Assembly (NCBI GenBank): GCA_939800445.1
Contig: CALNGU010000012.1
Location: 1-39,542, forward strand
Direction: 5' to 3'
Origin: an uncultured Bacteroidaceae bacterium
GTDB lineage: Bacteria > Bacteroidota > Bacteroidia > Bacteroidales > Bacteroidaceae
DNA length: 39,542 nucleotides
The notes under the pieces were generated by a model. The model had not been told where the DNA came from, did not search any database, and saw only the letters and a program-made list of their open reading frames with translations. Both the position numbers and the translations under genes were made by a program. Shown piece by piece: positions 27,236 through 36,754 of this stretch. Positions within the stretch are counted from its first letter, which is position 1; each line of letters begins with the position of its first letter.

Positions 27236-28657
27236 ATGAAAAAACTATTCTTTTTACTCATCGCGGCATTGCCGCTGATGCAACTCGCGGCGCAGACGCA
27301 GCGGGAAACGGTGCACCTGCACAATGGCAGCGTGATCAAGGGCGAGGTCATCGAGACCACCGCCGACAGGGTGAAGGTCAAGACGGGCGACGGCAGCATC
27401 TTCGTCTATGACATGACAGAAGTCGAGCGCATAACAAAGGAGGCCGACGTCGCGGCACCGACCGGCAACGCGCGGGGAGGGCATCACGGGCTGGACTTCC
27501 TGCTGGATTTTGGCTATGCCCTGCCGACCGAGGGCGGCAAAGGTCTTGCCACGGCAGAGATTGGGCTTGGCAAACGGTTCAACAAGAACTTCTACTTCGG
27601 CATCGGGACGGGTGCCTGGGTGTCGGTTGACGGCGGCAAACCGCTCGTGCCTGTGACGGCGGACTTCAGGGCAATGTTCCCCGTGGGCAGGGCGAGGGTC
27701 GCCCCGGGCGGGACGTTCAGGCTTGGTTACGTGTTCAACACCGAGGACGACAAGACTTTCACCGTCGGCAGCGGGTGGTTGAAGGAGAGCTACACGGTCA
27801 AGATGCCCAATTATTTCATGCTGGAAATAATGCCGAGCGTGGAGATTCCCCTCTCGTCAAAGGTGGACTTCAATGTCGCGCTGGGCTATATGCACCTCAT
27901 CCCCGTCGGCGACGGCAGTGACGGCATGGAAGGGAGCGGATTCTTCATGTCGAGAGTGGGATTCGGCTTCCACAAGGGCGCGCCCAAGCCCAAGAAGCCG
28001 GTGCTCGACCGAGGCTTCCAATGGGGGATGGAAGGCGGCATCCTGAATGTGCCTGACTTCAACGCGGCATTAGTCCTGAGCTACAAGTGGAACAAGAACC
28101 TGAGCTTCGGCGTGGGCTTCGGGATGGAGTCCAACACAGCGGACCATGACGACGGGAGCATCGACGGAAACATTGCATTCACCAACCGCTATGGAGATTT
28201 GCAAAACTGGCACGTTGGGGCTGAAAACAAGCTGTACCTCTACAAATTTTTCGCACGCGGCACATGGCGTTTCCTCGACACCCGCATCTCACCGCTCGTG
28301 TCGTGCGACCTGGGTGCGAAGTGGATGGCAAACAGCAGCTACTACAGCGCAAGCAGAGGTGTCTACAACATTGGCGGCGAACTCGCAGGCCTGACCGACG
28401 ACTACTCTTATTCCAGCTTCTTTTTCACGCCATCGGTAGGCGTGTCGCTCCGCACGGCAAGCAACCTCTACCTCGAAGCGAAGGTGGGCTATTCATGCAC
28501 GGCGGCGATAAAGGAGGTGTCAGAGACCGTGGAGGGGTCATTGGATGGATACGAGACGACCTACGATGTCTCGCTGCCCAAGCGCAAGCTGTCGTCGCTG
28601 TTCGTCTCAGTGGGTCTCACCCACACGTTCCGTCTCGGTTCGGGCTGGGGCAAATGA
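27236..28657 (+). CDS. Outer-membrane beta-barrel protein with N-terminal SH3-like domain
   Basis: A 473-residue exported protein of unknown specific function. The signal peptide is at about 1-20 (LLIAALPLMQLAAQ). A short domain VHLHNGSVIKGEVIETTADRV...VERITK (about 23-70) is of a type common before Bacteroidota barrels. The remainder is alternating strands with aromatic-rich turns (FNKNFYFGIGTGAWVSV, LYLEAKVGYSCTA) and a C-terminal strand LSSLFVSVGLTHTFRLG, consistent with an outer-membrane beta-barrel. The ATG at 27236 was chosen because it opens the signal peptide; a GTG at 27209 adds nine residues without reason. It lies about 50 bp after structured RNA 1 and ends at a strong terminator. 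Confidence 0.8.
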   Translation: MKKLFFLLIAALPLMQLAAQTQRETVHLHNGSVIKGEVIETTADRVKVKTGDGSIFVYDMTEVERITKEADVAAPTGNARGGHHGLDFLLDFGYALPTEGGKGLATAEIGLGKRFNKNFYFGIGTGAWVSVDGGKPLVPVTADFRAMFPVGRARVAPGGTFRLGYVFNTEDDKTFTVGSGWLKESYTVKMPNYFMLEIMPSVEIPLSSKVDFNVALGYMHLIPVGDGSDGMEGSGFFMSRVGFGFHKGAPKPKKPVLDRGFQWGMEGGILNVPDFNAALVLSYKWNKNLSFGVGFGMESNTADHDDGSIDGNIAFTNRYGDLQNWHVGAENKLYLYKFFARGTWRFLDTRISPLVSCDLGAKWMANSSYYSASRGVYNIGGELAGLTDDYSYSSFFFTPSVGVSLRTASNLYLEAKVGYSCTAAIKEVSETVEGSLDGYETTYDVSLPKRKLSSLFVSVGLTHTFRLGSGWGK

Positions 28658-28688
28658 CGTGCCGGGCATCACGGCAAACATCACGGTG

Positions 28689-28727
28689 AATGTGCCGCCC
28701 ATGCGGGGCGGCACATTCTGTGTTTTT
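28689..28727 (+). terminator. Terminator of the barrel gene
   Basis: AATGTGCCGCCC (28689-28700) pairs perfectly with GGGCGGCACATT (28706-28717) and is followed by CTGTGTTTTT. Intrinsic terminator 31 bp after the stop codon. Confidence 0.88.
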
Positions 28728-28754
28728 AAATGGCACGTTCAATCAATTTTTATA

Positions 28755-28762
28755 TACCTTTG
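28755..28762 (+). promoter_or_regulatory. -7 box of the thrS-infC-rpmI-rplT operon
   Basis: TACCTTTG matches TAnnTTTG and sits 31 bp before the thrS ATG; the expected start is near 28769 with a leader of about 25 nt. No TTTG is seen at -33. The leader is too short for a T-box or structured attenuator. Confidence 0.65.
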
Positions 28763-28793
28763 CGGCTATTAATCGACTTTATATATAGCAGTT

Positions 28794-30734
28794 ATGATAA
28801 AGATCACTTTTCCCGACGGTTCTGTCCGCGAGTACGAGGCCGGAGTGACCGGTCTTCAGATAGCAGAGAGCATAAGCCAACGCCTTGCGCAAGAGGTGCT
28901 CTCGTGTGGTGTCAACGGTGAGACCTATGACCTGACACGCCCCATCAACGAGGATGCGGCTGTCGTCCTCTACAAATGGGACGATGCCGAGGGCAAACAC
29001 ACCTTCTGGCACACGAGCGCGCACTTGCTGGCAGAGGCGTTGCAGGAGATGTACCCGGGCATACAGTTCGGCATCGGGCCCGCCATCGAGAACGGCTTCT
29101 ACTATGACGTAGACCCGGGCGAGGCGGTAATCAAGGAGTCCGACCTGGCAGCCATCGAGGCCAAAATGACCGAACTGGCAGCCAGAAAAGAGCCTGTCCG
29201 CAGGCAAAGCATCGCCAAGGCTGACGCACTCAAGGCTTTCGGCGAGAGGGGCGAGACCTACAAATGCGAGCTAATCTCGGAACTTGAGGACGGACACATC
29301 ACGACCTACACCCAAGGCGGCTTCACCGACCTGTGCCGCGGGCCGCACTTGCCTAATACCTCTTATATAAAAGCTATCAAACTGACGGCAGTCGCCGGTG
29401 CTTACTGGCGCGGGCATGAGGACAGGAAGATGCTGACACGCATCTACGGCATCACATTCCCCAAGAAAAAGATGCTGGACGACTATCTCGTCATGCTCGA
29501 GGAGGCAAAGAAACGCGACCACCGCAAGATAGGCAAGGAGATGGATCTCTTCATGTTCTCCGAGAAGGTGGGCAAAGGACTGCCCATGTGGCTGCCCAAA
29601 GGCACTGACCTGCGTCTGCGCTTGCAGGAGTTCCTGCGCCGCATCCAGAAACGCTACGGCTACCAGGAGGTCATCACCCCGCCAATAGGCAACAAGATGC
29701 TCTATGTCACGTCGGGACACTACGCCAAGTACGGCAAGGACTCGTTCCAGCCCATCCACACACCGGAAGAGGGCGAGGAATACTTCCTCAAACCGATGAA
29801 CTGCCCGCACCACTGCGAGATTTTCAAGAACTCTCCCCGCTCCTACAAGGACTTGCCGCTGCGCCTGGCCGAGTTTGGCACGGTGTGCCGCTATGAGCAA
29901 AGCGGAGAATTGCACGGGTTGACCCGCGTGAGGAGCTTCACCCAGGACGATGCCCACATCTTCTGCCGCCCCGACCAGGTCAAGGACGAGTTCCTCAAGG
30001 TCATGGACATCATCTCGATAGTGTTCCGTGCCATGGATTTTGACAACTTTGAAGCGCAGATTTCATTGCGTGACAAGGTTGACCGCTCCAAATACATCGG
30101 CAGCGACGAGAATTGGGAACTGGCCGAGCAAGCCATCATCGACGCCTGCAAGGAGAAAGGCCTGAAGGCGACAGTCGAGTATGGCGAAGCGGCATTCTAT
30201 GGTCCGAAACTCGACTTCATGGTGCGCGACGCGATAGGCCGCAAGTGGCAGCTCGGGACAATCCAGGTGGACTACAACCTGCCCGAAAGGTTCGAGCTCG
30301 AATACACTGGCGCGGACAACCAGAAGCACCGTCCCGTCATGATACATCGCGCCCCATTCGGGTCGATGGAGCGTTTCGTCGCCGTGCTCATCGAGCACAC
30401 CGGCGGCAAATTCCCATTGTGGCTGACACCAGACCAGGTGGCCATCCTGCCCATAAGCGACAAATACAACGACTACGCCGAGAGCCTCAAGACCTACTTC
30501 GCCGTCAACGACGTGCGTGCATACGTCGATGACCGCAGCGAGAAGATTGGCAGGAAGATACGTGACAACGAGATGAAGCACGTGCCATATATGCTCATCG
30601 TCGGCGAAAAGGAAGCTGCTGCCGGCGAAGTCGCAGTCCGCAAGCAGGGCGAGGGCGACAAAGGCTCGATGAAAAAGGAGGATTTCTGTAAAATAATATT
30701 AGAAGAAGTCAGGAATATGATAAATAAGTGGTAA
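28794..30734 (+). CDS. thrS: Threonyl-tRNA synthetase
   Basis: Class II aminoacyl-tRNA synthetase charging tRNA-Thr, 646 residues, full family length. Domains are TGS (about 1-62), the editing domain with HTSAH at 73-77 and CRGPH at 181-185, the catalytic core (about 245-535), and the C-terminal anticodon-binding domain (about 540-646). Zinc ligands are Cys337 (MNCPHH) and His388 (DDAHIFC), with a third His in MIHRAPFGS. Motif 2 is [17 protein letters not shown]. It leads the conserved operon thrS-infC-rpmI-rplT and starts with ATG after a TACCTTTG promoter box. Confidence 0.98.
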   Translation: MIKITFPDGSVREYEAGVTGLQIAESISQRLAQEVLSCGVNGETYDLTRPINEDAAVVLYKWDDAEGKHTFWHTSAHLLAEALQEMYPGIQFGIGPAIENGFYYDVDPGEAVIKESDLAAIEAKMTELAARKEPVRRQSIAKADALKAFGERGETYKCELISELEDGHITTYTQGGFTDLCRGPHLPNTSYIKAIKLTAVAGAYWRGHEDRKMLTRIYGITFPKKKMLDDYLVMLEEAKKRDHRKIGKEMDLFMFSEKVGKGLPMWLPKGTDLRLRLQEFLRRIQKRYGYQEVITPPIGNKMLYVTSGHYAKYGKDSFQPIHTPEEGEEYFLKPMNCPHHCEIFKNSPRSYKDLPLRLAEFGTVCRYEQSGELHGLTRVRSFTQDDAHIFCRPDQVKDEFLKVMDIISIVFRAMDFDNFEAQISLRDKVDRSKYIGSDENWELAEQAIIDACKEKGLKATVEYGEAAFYGPKLDFMVRDAIGRKWQLGTIQVDYNLPERFELEYTGADNQKHRPVMIHRAPFGSMERFVAVLIEHTGGKFPLWLTPDQVAILPISDKYNDYAESLKTYFAVNDVRAYVDDRSEKIGRKIRDNEMKHVPYMLIVGEKEAAAGEVAVRKQGEGDKGSMKKEDFCKIILEEVRNMINKW

Positions 30735-30842
30735 CTTTGCCACCGCTTTTTTAACACTGCTTAAAGCCTCGCCACAAGCAAGGCCGCAAGAGGGATGAAG
30801 CGTAATTGAACAACAACCAAAACAAGGAACAAAGACGATTAG

Positions 30843-31445
30843 ATGAAGAATGACAATCTAAAAGGACAACACAGAATCAACGAGCAGATTCATTCCAAAG
30901 AAGTCCGTGTAGTAGGCGACGACATCGAGCCCAAGGTCTATCCGTTGGCGCAGGCACTCCGCATGGCCGAGGAAGCAGGCATGGACTTGGTGGAAATCTC
31001 ACCTAACGCCGTTCCTCCTGTCTGTAAGATTATCGATTACTCGAAATTCCTCTACCAGCTGAAAAAGAAGCAAAAGGAGATGAAGGCAAAGCAGGTCAAG
31101 GTCAACGTCAAGGAGATACGCTTCGGGCCGCAAACCGACGACCACGACTACAACTTCAAGCTCCGCCACGCACAGGGCTTCCTTCAGGACGGCGACAAGG
31201 TGAAAGCCTACGTCTTCTTCAAAGGGCGTTCCATCCTGTTCAAGGAGCAAGGCGAGGTACTGCTGCTCCGTTTCGCCAACGACCTTGAGGAATACGGCAA
31301 AGTCGAGCAGATGCCAGTGCTCGAGGGCAAGAGGATGACAATCTTCATCGCCCCCAAAAAAGGCACGGCAAAGAAAGCCGACAAACCCGCCACGCCGAAA
31401 CCCCAACCCAAGGCTGAGAGTGGACAACAAGAAGAAAATAAGTGA
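30843..31445 (+). CDS. infC: Translation initiation factor IF-3
   Basis: IF-3 binds the 30S subunit, keeps it apart from 50S and checks the start codon. The protein has 200 residues: the N-terminal domain (about 8-80; [38 protein letters not shown]), a lysine-rich linker ([11 protein letters not shown]) and the C-terminal domain ([25 protein letters not shown] onward). A low-complexity K/P/Q/E tail of about 25 residues (after IFIAPKKG) exceeds the core length. Start is a plain ATG, not the rare AUU used for autoregulation in enterobacteria. It lies 108 bp after thrS. Confidence 0.97.
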   Translation: MKNDNLKGQHRINEQIHSKEVRVVGDDIEPKVYPLAQALRMAEEAGMDLVEISPNAVPPVCKIIDYSKFLYQLKKKQKEMKAKQVKVNVKEIRFGPQTDDHDYNFKLRHAQGFLQDGDKVKAYVFFKGRSILFKEQGEVLLLRFANDLEEYGKVEQMPVLEGKRMTIFIAPKKGTAKKADKPATPKPQPKAESGQQEENK

Positions 31446-31499
31446 GAAGCGCCGGTATATGCGCCATCACGATTAACAACCAAATAAAACAAAAGAAAA

Positions 31500-31697
31500 A
31501 TGCCAAAGATGAAGACTAACTCCGGTGCAAAAAAAAGGTTTCGCCTTACCGGAACAGGTAAAATCAAGAGAAAACACGCTTTCCACAGTCATATCCTGAC
31601 CAAGAAAAGCAAGAAGAGAAAGAAAAACCTCTCGGAGATGACGCTCGTGCACGGGCACAACGTCGAGATGGTCAAATCACTCCTTGCGATGAAGTAA
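31500..31697 (+). CDS. rpmI: Ribosomal protein bL35
   Basis: A 65-residue basic 50S protein with the typical start [20 protein letters not shown] and conserved [22 protein letters not shown]. It is in the standard position between infC (54 bp before) and rplT (106 bp after). Length and sequence fit the family without oddities. Confidence 0.97.
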   Translation: MPKMKTNSGAKKRFRLTGTGKIKRKHAFHSHILTKKSKKRKKNLSEMTLVHGHNVEMVKSLLAMK

Positions 31698-31803
31698 GAG
31701 AAACAAAGCGTGAAAGGTATTTAAACAAAATTTCCAGAACCGGATGCCTTAGCACAAAGAGCCAAGAGACAGGACGCTAAGCACCCAAAAACAAAACAAA
31801 ACT

Positions 31804-32148
31804 ATGCCAAGATCAGTAAACCACGTTGCCTCAAGGGCAAAAAGAAAAAGAATCCTCAAACTGACAAGAGGCTACTTCGGCGCGAGGAAAAACGTTTGGA
31901 CCGTTGCCAAGAACACTTGGGAGAAAGGTCTGACCTACGCCTATCGCGACCGCCGCAACAAGAAACGCAACTTCCGCTCGTTGTGGATCCAGCGTATCAA
32001 CGCGGCTGCACGCCTCGAAGGCCTCTCTTACTCACAACTGATGGGCGGCCTCAAGAAAGCTGGAATCGAAATCAACAGGAAAGTCCTCGCCGACCTGGCG
32101 ATGAACCACCCCGAAGCATTCAAGGCTGTCGTAGCGAAAGTGAAATAA
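31804..32148 (+). CDS. rplT: Ribosomal protein bL20
   Basis: A 114-residue early-assembly 50S protein that binds 23S rRNA. Family landmarks: [19 protein letters not shown] at the start, the basic helix with [38 protein letters not shown], and the C-terminal globular part [19 protein letters not shown]. In other bacteria bL20 represses its own operon by binding the mRNA; no matching pseudoknot could be confirmed here. Last gene of the operon, with a terminator 26 bp after the stop. Confidence 0.98.
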   Translation: MPRSVNHVASRAKRKRILKLTRGYFGARKNVWTVAKNTWEKGLTYAYRDRRNKKRNFRSLWIQRINAAARLEGLSYSQLMGGLKKAGIEINRKVLADLAMNHPEAFKAVVAKVK

Positions 32149-32174
32149 ATGCTCAAAGCATAAGCACCAACGGG

Positions 32175-32204
32175 AAGCCGGGCAACACGCCCGGCTTTCT
32201 TTTT
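32175..32204 (+). terminator. Terminator of the thrS-rplT operon
   Basis: AAGCCGGGC (32175-32183) pairs with GCCCGGCTT (32189-32197) around a five-base loop, followed by TCTTTTT. Classical intrinsic terminator. Confidence 0.92.
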
Positions 32205-32257
32205 GCCCGCCCGGGACAGCGCACAAGACGAAAGAGACTGACAGGCCTCCCTCAAAA

Positions 32258-32367
32258 AGCATCAGACCATATCCACGGAATCATACAACCCTAAAGGCAA
32301 AAACACCGTATGCCACAAGGCAAAGCACCGCATGAAAACGGTGACGGCACACGCACAACCTAACGAA
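32258..32367. repeat. 22-bp palindromic-core array, cluster D
   Basis: Five units start at 32258, 32280, 32302, 32324 and 32346, all exactly 22 bp apart: AGCATCAGACC, ATCATACAACC, AACACCGTATGCC, AGCACCGCATGAA and GGCACACGCACAA. The most degenerate of the arrays but in perfect phase. It ends 8 bp before the promoter box of the nucleotidyltransferase gene (32376), covering where the -33 element would lie. With the terminator before and the promoter after, this accounts for the 314-bp gap between rplT and the next gene. Confidence 0.75.
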
Positions 32368-32375
32368 CTTTTCCC

Positions 32376-32383
32376 TACTTTTG
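32376..32383 (+). promoter_or_regulatory. -7 box of the nucleotidyltransferase gene
   Basis: TACTTTTG matches TAnnTTTG; the expected transcript start is near 32390, giving a leader of about 70 nt. The -33 region falls inside the last unit of array D and has no TTTG. Confidence 0.6.
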
Positions 32384-32462
32384 CCATCAGGTCACGGCAG
32401 CAGCAAAGCCGTGCACAGGCGACAGCAACAATTGAACTGAACACTATAAAACAACAGACACT

Positions 32463-33365
32463 ATGAAACCTACACTTTTCGTCCTGGCTGCCGGCATGGG
32501 CAGCCGCTACGGAGGCCTGAAGCAACTGGACGGGCTCGGGCCAAACGGTGAGACAATCATGGACTACTCGATCTTCGACGCCATACGTGCCGGATTCGGC
32601 AAAGTGGTGTTCGTCATCAGGCACGACTTCGAGCAGGACTTCCGTGAGAAGATTCTGTCCAAATACGAGCACCTCATCCCCGTCGAGCTCGTGTTCCAGT
32701 CACTCGACAAGCTCCCGGCAGGATTCAGCTGCCCCGAGGGACGCGTCAAGCCGTGGGGAACCAACCATGCCGTGCTGATGGGCAAGGATGCCATCCACGA
32801 ACCGTTTGCCGTAATCAACGCCGACGACTTCTACGGCCGCCACAGCTTCGAGGTGCTGGCGCGCCAGCTCATGACGATGGACGGCCACCAGGGCGACTAC
32901 TGCATGGTGGGCTACCGCGTCGGCAACACGCTGTCTGACAGCGGCACGGTGGCACGCGGCATCTGCCAGACCAACGCCGAGGGCTACCTCACGACAGTCG
33001 TCGAGAGGACATCCATCGAGCGCGTTGACGGCGTGGTGCAGTTCACCGACGAGAACGGCAAAGCCGTACAGATAGCCGACAACACCCCCGTGTCTATGAA
33101 TATGTGGGGCTTCACACCCGACTACTTCACCTACTCCGAGGACTACTTCGTCCAGTTCCTCAAGGAGAACGAGGGCAACCTCAAGGCCGAATTCTTCATA
33201 CCACTCCTCGTCAACCACCTCATCAACAGCGGCAAAGCCACGGTCAAGGTGCTTGACACAACGTCCAAATGGTTTGGTGTCACCTATGCAGCCGACCGCC
33301 CGGACGTGGTGAGGAAGATAAGAGAACTGATCGACGCGGGCGAATATCCCGAGAAACTGTTCTGA
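32463..33365 (+). CDS. Nucleotidyltransferase family protein (sugar-phosphate type)
   Basis: A 300-residue cytoplasmic enzyme of the GT-A-like NTP-transferase fold. The nucleotide-binding signature LAAGMGSRYGGLKQLD is at 7-22, and the metal-binding stretch FAVINADDFYG near 118-128. A substrate loop GRVKPWGTNHAVLMG, as in NDP-sugar pyrophosphorylases, and a C-terminal segment KWFGVTYAADRPDVVRKI are also seen. It probably transfers a nucleotide to a sugar-1-phosphate or related phosphate; the acceptor cannot be told. No partner kinase is adjacent: it is a single-gene transcript between its own promoter (32376) and terminator (33381-33426). Confidence 0.88.
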   Translation: MKPTLFVLAAGMGSRYGGLKQLDGLGPNGETIMDYSIFDAIRAGFGKVVFVIRHDFEQDFREKILSKYEHLIPVELVFQSLDKLPAGFSCPEGRVKPWGTNHAVLMGKDAIHEPFAVINADDFYGRHSFEVLARQLMTMDGHQGDYCMVGYRVGNTLSDSGTVARGICQTNAEGYLTTVVERTSIERVDGVVQFTDENGKAVQIADNTPVSMNMWGFTPDYFTYSEDYFVQFLKENEGNLKAEFFIPLLVNHLINSGKATVKVLDTTSKWFGVTYAADRPDVVRKIRELIDAGEYPEKLF

Positions 33366-33380
33366 GACACGCGGTCAACA

Positions 33381-33426
33381 AGATAAAAGCAGGTGGGAAT
33401 CGAAAGGTTCCCACCTGCTTTTATCT
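33381..33426. terminator. Bidirectional terminator between converging genes
   Basis: A perfect 19-bp inverted repeat (33381-33399 against 33408-33426; core AAGCAGGTGGGAA / TTCCCACCTGCTT) with T-rich ends on both strands (CTTTTATCT each way). It ends the nucleotidyltransferase transcript (+) and the converging glmM operon (-). Confidence 0.93.
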
Positions 33427-33510
33427 TACTTAAACACGGGAACGGCGCGATGCTGACACGGATGTTTGCGGGCACACCAACAACTTAGCAGCCAGCACAC
33501 CAGCCACCCA

Positions 33511-34887
33511 TCACTCGAGCAGTGCCTTGACCTCGGCGGCAAGGGCTGTCGCCTCGTCCATGGTGTGCGCCTCGGTGTAAATCCGGATTATAGGCTCGGT
33601 GTTGCTGCGCCTCACCTGCACCCAGCGGTCAGGGAAGTCAACCTTGATGCCATCGATGTCGGTGATGGTCGCATCAGAATAATGCGCCTTGACCCGCGCA
33701 AGCATAGCGTCGATGTCGGCATCTGGACGGAGCTGCACCTTGTCCTTGGCCATGAAGTACTGCGGGTAGGTGCGCCTGAGTTCCGTCATCGTCATGCCGC
33801 GCTTGGCAAGCATCGTGAGGAACAAGGCGATTCCCACCAGCGCGTCACGGCCGTAATGGGCGGCGGGGTAGATGACACCGCCGTTGCCCTCGCCGCCGAT
33901 GACCGCGCCGCACTCCTTCATCTTGGCGACCACGTTGACCTCGCCGACGGCGGCCGCCTCGTAGCAGCTGCCATGACGCTCGGTCACGTCTCGCAGGGCG
34001 CGTGTCGAGCTGAGGTTGGAGCAGGTGTTGCCCGGCGTGCATGAGAGCACGTAGTCGGCGACACTCACCAGCGTGTATTCCTCGCCAAACATCGTGCCGT
34101 CTTCGCATATCATCACGAGGCGGTCCACGTCTGGATCCACGACAAAGGCAAGGTCATGCCCGCCCTGTGCCATGAATGCCATGATGTCGCCGAGGTTCTT
34201 TTCGAGCGGTTCGGGCGTATGGCCGAAGATGCCGGTCGGTTCACAAAACAGTTCATCGACGACCTCCACGCCAAGGCGTCTCAACAGTTTGGGGATGATG
34301 ATGCCCCCCACCGAGTTGACACAATCGACCGCGATGCGGAAACCTGCGTCCCTGATGGCGGCGACATCGACCAGCGGAAGGCTGGCGACCATCTCTATGT
34401 GCTTGTCATCGTAGGTGTCGTCGTGCGCATAACGTCCCAGCGTCTGCACGTCGGCATAGTCGAAGTCCTCGCTCTCTGACAAGCGCAGCACCTCGTCGCC
34501 ATCCGCCGCGCTGAGGAATTCGCCCCGCGCGTTCAACAGCTTGAGCGCATTCCACTGCCAAGGGTTGTGGCTGGCGGTGATGATGATGCCCCCGGCCGCG
34601 CCCTCGCCCGTCACGGCTATCTCCGTCGTTGGTGTCGAGGCGAGGCCAAGGTCGATGACATCGCAACCCATGCCCATGAGCGTGCCGCACACCACGTCGC
34701 GCACCATCTGCCCCGAGACGCGGGCATCGCGCCCGACGACAATCCTGCACCGGCCATTGCCGGCTGAGCGTTTTATGAACGTGGCATAGGCTGAGACCAA
34801 TCGCACTATGTCGAGCGGCGTGAGACCGTCGCCCGGACGGCCGCCTATCGTGCCGCGAATGCCTGAGATGGATTTGATCAATGACAT
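33511..34887 (-). CDS. glmM: Phosphoglucosamine mutase
   Basis: Converts glucosamine-6-phosphate to glucosamine-1-phosphate for peptidoglycan and LPS precursors. The protein has 458 residues. Catalytic serine loop TASHNP at 104-109 (Ser106 becomes phosphorylated); Mg-binding DPDVDR at 251-256, a variant of the usual DGDGDR; sugar-binding GEGNGG; and the phosphate-binding C-terminal RRSNTEPIIRIYTEA. A phosphomannomutase/phosphoglucomutase role is possible because the superfamily motifs overlap, but the GISGIRGTIGG-like start and the Bacteroidales gene order (DHH, DUF4827, glmM) favour GlmM. Last gene of this operon, 15 bp after the DUF4827 gene. Confidence 0.9.
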   Translation of the reverse strand: MSLIKSISGIRGTIGGRPGDGLTPLDIVRLVSAYATFIKRSAGNGRCRIVVGRDARVSGQMVRDVVCGTLMGMGCDVIDLGLASTPTTEIAVTGEGAAGGIIITASHNPWQWNALKLLNARGEFLSAADGDEVLRLSESEDFDYADVQTLGRYAHDDTYDDKHIEMVASLPLVDVAAIRDAGFRIAVDCVNSVGGIIIPKLLRRLGVEVVDELFCEPTGIFGHTPEPLEKNLGDIMAFMAQGGHDLAFVVDPDVDRLVMICEDGTMFGEEYTLVSVADYVLSCTPGNTCSNLSSTRALRDVTERHGSCYEAAAVGEVNVVAKMKECGAVIGGEGNGGVIYPAAHYGRDALVGIALFLTMLAKRGMTMTELRRTYPQYFMAKDKVQLRPDADIDAMLARVKAHYSDATITDIDGIKVDFPDRWVQVRRSNTEPIIRIYTEAHTMDEATALAAEVKALLE

Positions 34888-34902
34888 TGTTTATCCTCCC
34901 AT

Positions 34903-35499
34903 TTATTTTTTAGCTATACCATAATAAATCTCGTAGTAGCAAGGATATACATAGTAGGTCGCATCAGTCTGTCCAAGTTTATGCGGCACTATCAAGCGGA
35001 CATAGGCACCATCCCTCACATACTCAAGAGGCAAAAGCCATCCGCTCGGCACGGCCGTGCTGCTGTAGAGCGACACCATGAAAGCATCGTCACCACCCTC
35101 GTTCTTAACGAAAATGCCCGCCTGGGTTGACCCTGAAACCTGATAGCGGAATGTGTCCGAAAAGCTCGCTGCAATGTTTGACACCGTGAGCTGGTTGGAG
35201 AGGTTGACCTCGGTGAACCTCACCGTCACCATGTCGCCGCTCTTGAAGGCGCGCCCCGAGCCGAAATCCTCGACACGCATATACATCCCGTCGGGGAAGA
35301 GCATGAACTCCTTGCTGTCCCTGAAACTGTCGGTCGGGAAACTCTCGACGTAGTAGAAGCCACTGTCAGCCAGAAAAGCATCGATGATTTCCCTCTCCTG
35401 CTCCATCCTCTCGGCATAGGTCATCCCGTCGTCGCATGACACGAGCTGCACGGCAAGTGCCGCAGCCACAAAAAAGTAAGTTATTATCCTTTTCACCAT
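34903..35499 (-). CDS. DUF4827-family lipoprotein
   Basis: A 198-residue lipoprotein. The signal ends in the lipobox LVSC (Cys22), so it is anchored in the envelope. The body is one globular domain; the segments FKSGDMVTVRFTEVNL and PSGWLLPLEYVRDGAYVRLIVPHKLG are reminiscent of an FKBP-like fold without clear catalytic residues. DUF4827 proteins commonly sit beside glmM in Bacteroidales, as I recall, and have no established role. Middle gene of the DHH-DUF4827-glmM operon, 19 bp from its upstream neighbour and 15 bp from the next. Confidence 0.82.
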   Translation of the reverse strand: MVKRIITYFFVAAALAVQLVSCDDGMTYAERMEQEREIIDAFLADSGFYYVESFPTDSFRDSKEFMLFPDGMYMRVEDFGSGRAFKSGDMVTVRFTEVNLSNQLTVSNIAASFSDTFRYQVSGSTQAGIFVKNEGGDDAFMVSLYSSTAVPSGWLLPLEYVRDGAYVRLIVPHKLGQTDATYYVYPCYYEIYYGIAKK

Positions 35500-35518
35500 A
35501 TTATCAGTCTCTCATTGT

Positions 35519-36583
35519 TCATTTGTCTTGGTTGGCACGCCGCGCGGCGACGAGGCGGTCCTGGTATTCGAGCAAAGCCTTCTTCATCAGTTCCTCGGCT
35601 TCAGCCATAGTGCCGTGAAACTCGCCTCCCGACGCATTCTTGTGGCCGCCGCCGCCAAAGTACTTTTCCGCCAGTTCGTTGCAGGCGAAATCCCCCACCG
35701 AGCGCAGCGACACCTTGATCATGTCCTTGTCCTCACGCAGGAAAGCCGAGAAGATGACGCCGCGTATCGACAGCGGCATATTGACGAAACCCTCGGTGTC
35801 ACCCTTGTTGACGGGGAACTTGCAGAAGTCCTCCCGCGTCAGCACCACGAGGGCGGCGGCATAGTCCTGCAAGACAGTCATGCACTCGCTGAGCATATGC
35901 CCCATCAGGCGCAGACGACCCTCGCTCTGGGTGTTGAAGACGCGGCGGTAGATGTCGTCCTTGTCCACGCCTTTCTCCAGCAGCTTGCTGACGATGTAGT
36001 AGGTCTCGGGATTGTTGGAGTTGTAGGTGAAGCCGCCAGTGTCGGTCATCATCCCCGTGCAGATGCACACGGCCGACTCATAGCTGAGGTCGTACCAGCA
36101 GCCGATGGCGCACACCAGCCGGAAGACCAGCTCGGATGTCGATGACAACTCGGGATGCGAGATGACCAGGCTGCAAAAGTCCTCGGGCCCGGGATGGTGG
36201 TCAATCATGATTTTCACCGCCGGCGACTTGACCAGAGCCTCCTGCAACGCCCCCACGCGCCGCGCCGCATTGAAGTCCATGCAGCACACCACGTCGGCTG
36301 CGTCCAGCAACTCGCCGGCACGCGCCGCATCATTGTCGTGCAGCACTATGTCACGCGCCCCGGGAAGCCAGGACAGCGTGTCGGGGAAAGCGTTGGGCAG
36401 CACCACATGGGCATCCTTGCCCTTCGCCTTCAAGAAATGCCACATCGCCAACGTAGCCCCCACCGCGTCGCCATCAGGCGAGACGTGGGCAGTCAGCACG
36501 ACCTTGTCCGCCCTGTCCAGCAGGCTCGCGAACCTCTCAACCTTGTGTTGCTCAACCAATCGTGACAGCATAGTTATCGACAC
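35519..36583 (-). CDS. DHH-family phosphoesterase, NrnA-like (oligoribonuclease / pAp phosphatase)
   Basis: A 354-residue cytoplasmic phosphoesterase. The DHH domain shows HVSPDGDAVGA at 33-43 (His33, Asp37, Asp39), Asp103 in CCMDFN and the name-giving DHH at 128-130 in IDHHPG. The DHHA1 substrate domain ends with FGGGGHKNASGG near the C-terminus. NrnA-type enzymes degrade short RNAs and nucleotides such as pGpG and dephosphorylate pAp; some relatives cleave cyclic dinucleotides. Substrate not resolvable here. First gene of the operon; a possible later start is Met5 (36571). A TAATTTTG box lies 19-26 bp upstream. Confidence 0.9.
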   Translation of the reverse strand: MSITMLSRLVEQHKVERFASLLDRADKVVLTAHVSPDGDAVGATLAMWHFLKAKGKDAHVVLPNAFPDTLSWLPGARDIVLHDNDAARAGELLDAADVVCCMDFNAARRVGALQEALVKSPAVKIMIDHHPGPEDFCSLVISHPELSSTSELVFRLVCAIGCWYDLSYESAVCICTGMMTDTGGFTYNSNNPETYYIVSKLLEKGVDKDDIYRRVFNTQSEGRLRLMGHMLSECMTVLQDYAAALVVLTREDFCKFPVNKGDTEGFVNMPLSIRGVIFSAFLREDKDMIKVSLRSVGDFACNELAEKYFGGGGHKNASGGEFHGTMAEAEELMKKALLEYQDRLVAARRANQDK

Positions 36584-36601
36584 ATTTCACGTTCAAAATG
36601 G

Positions 36602-36609
36602 CAAAATTA
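36602..36609 (-). promoter_or_regulatory. -7 box of the DHH-DUF4827-glmM operon
   Basis: On the minus strand 36609-36602 reads TAATTTTG, matching TAnnTTTG, about 20 bp before the start codon. No -33 TTTG visible. The leader would be very short (about 12-24 nt). Confidence 0.55.
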
Positions 36610-36754
36610 AACATTTTAATCCATCACCACGCCCCCGCCCGCCCCTTTGCCTGCTGATAATCTGCAAAAAATGTTATCAAAACGCAAACGACACCGCCTG
36701 CCTCCACACGCCACGCCGCAAGCAAACCGTCGCACAGTGACACGGAAGGCGAAA

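Noticed and set aside
28763-28793. T-box or other attenuator ahead of thrS
   Set aside because: The leader from the predicted start to the ATG is only about 25 nt and has no T-box sequence.
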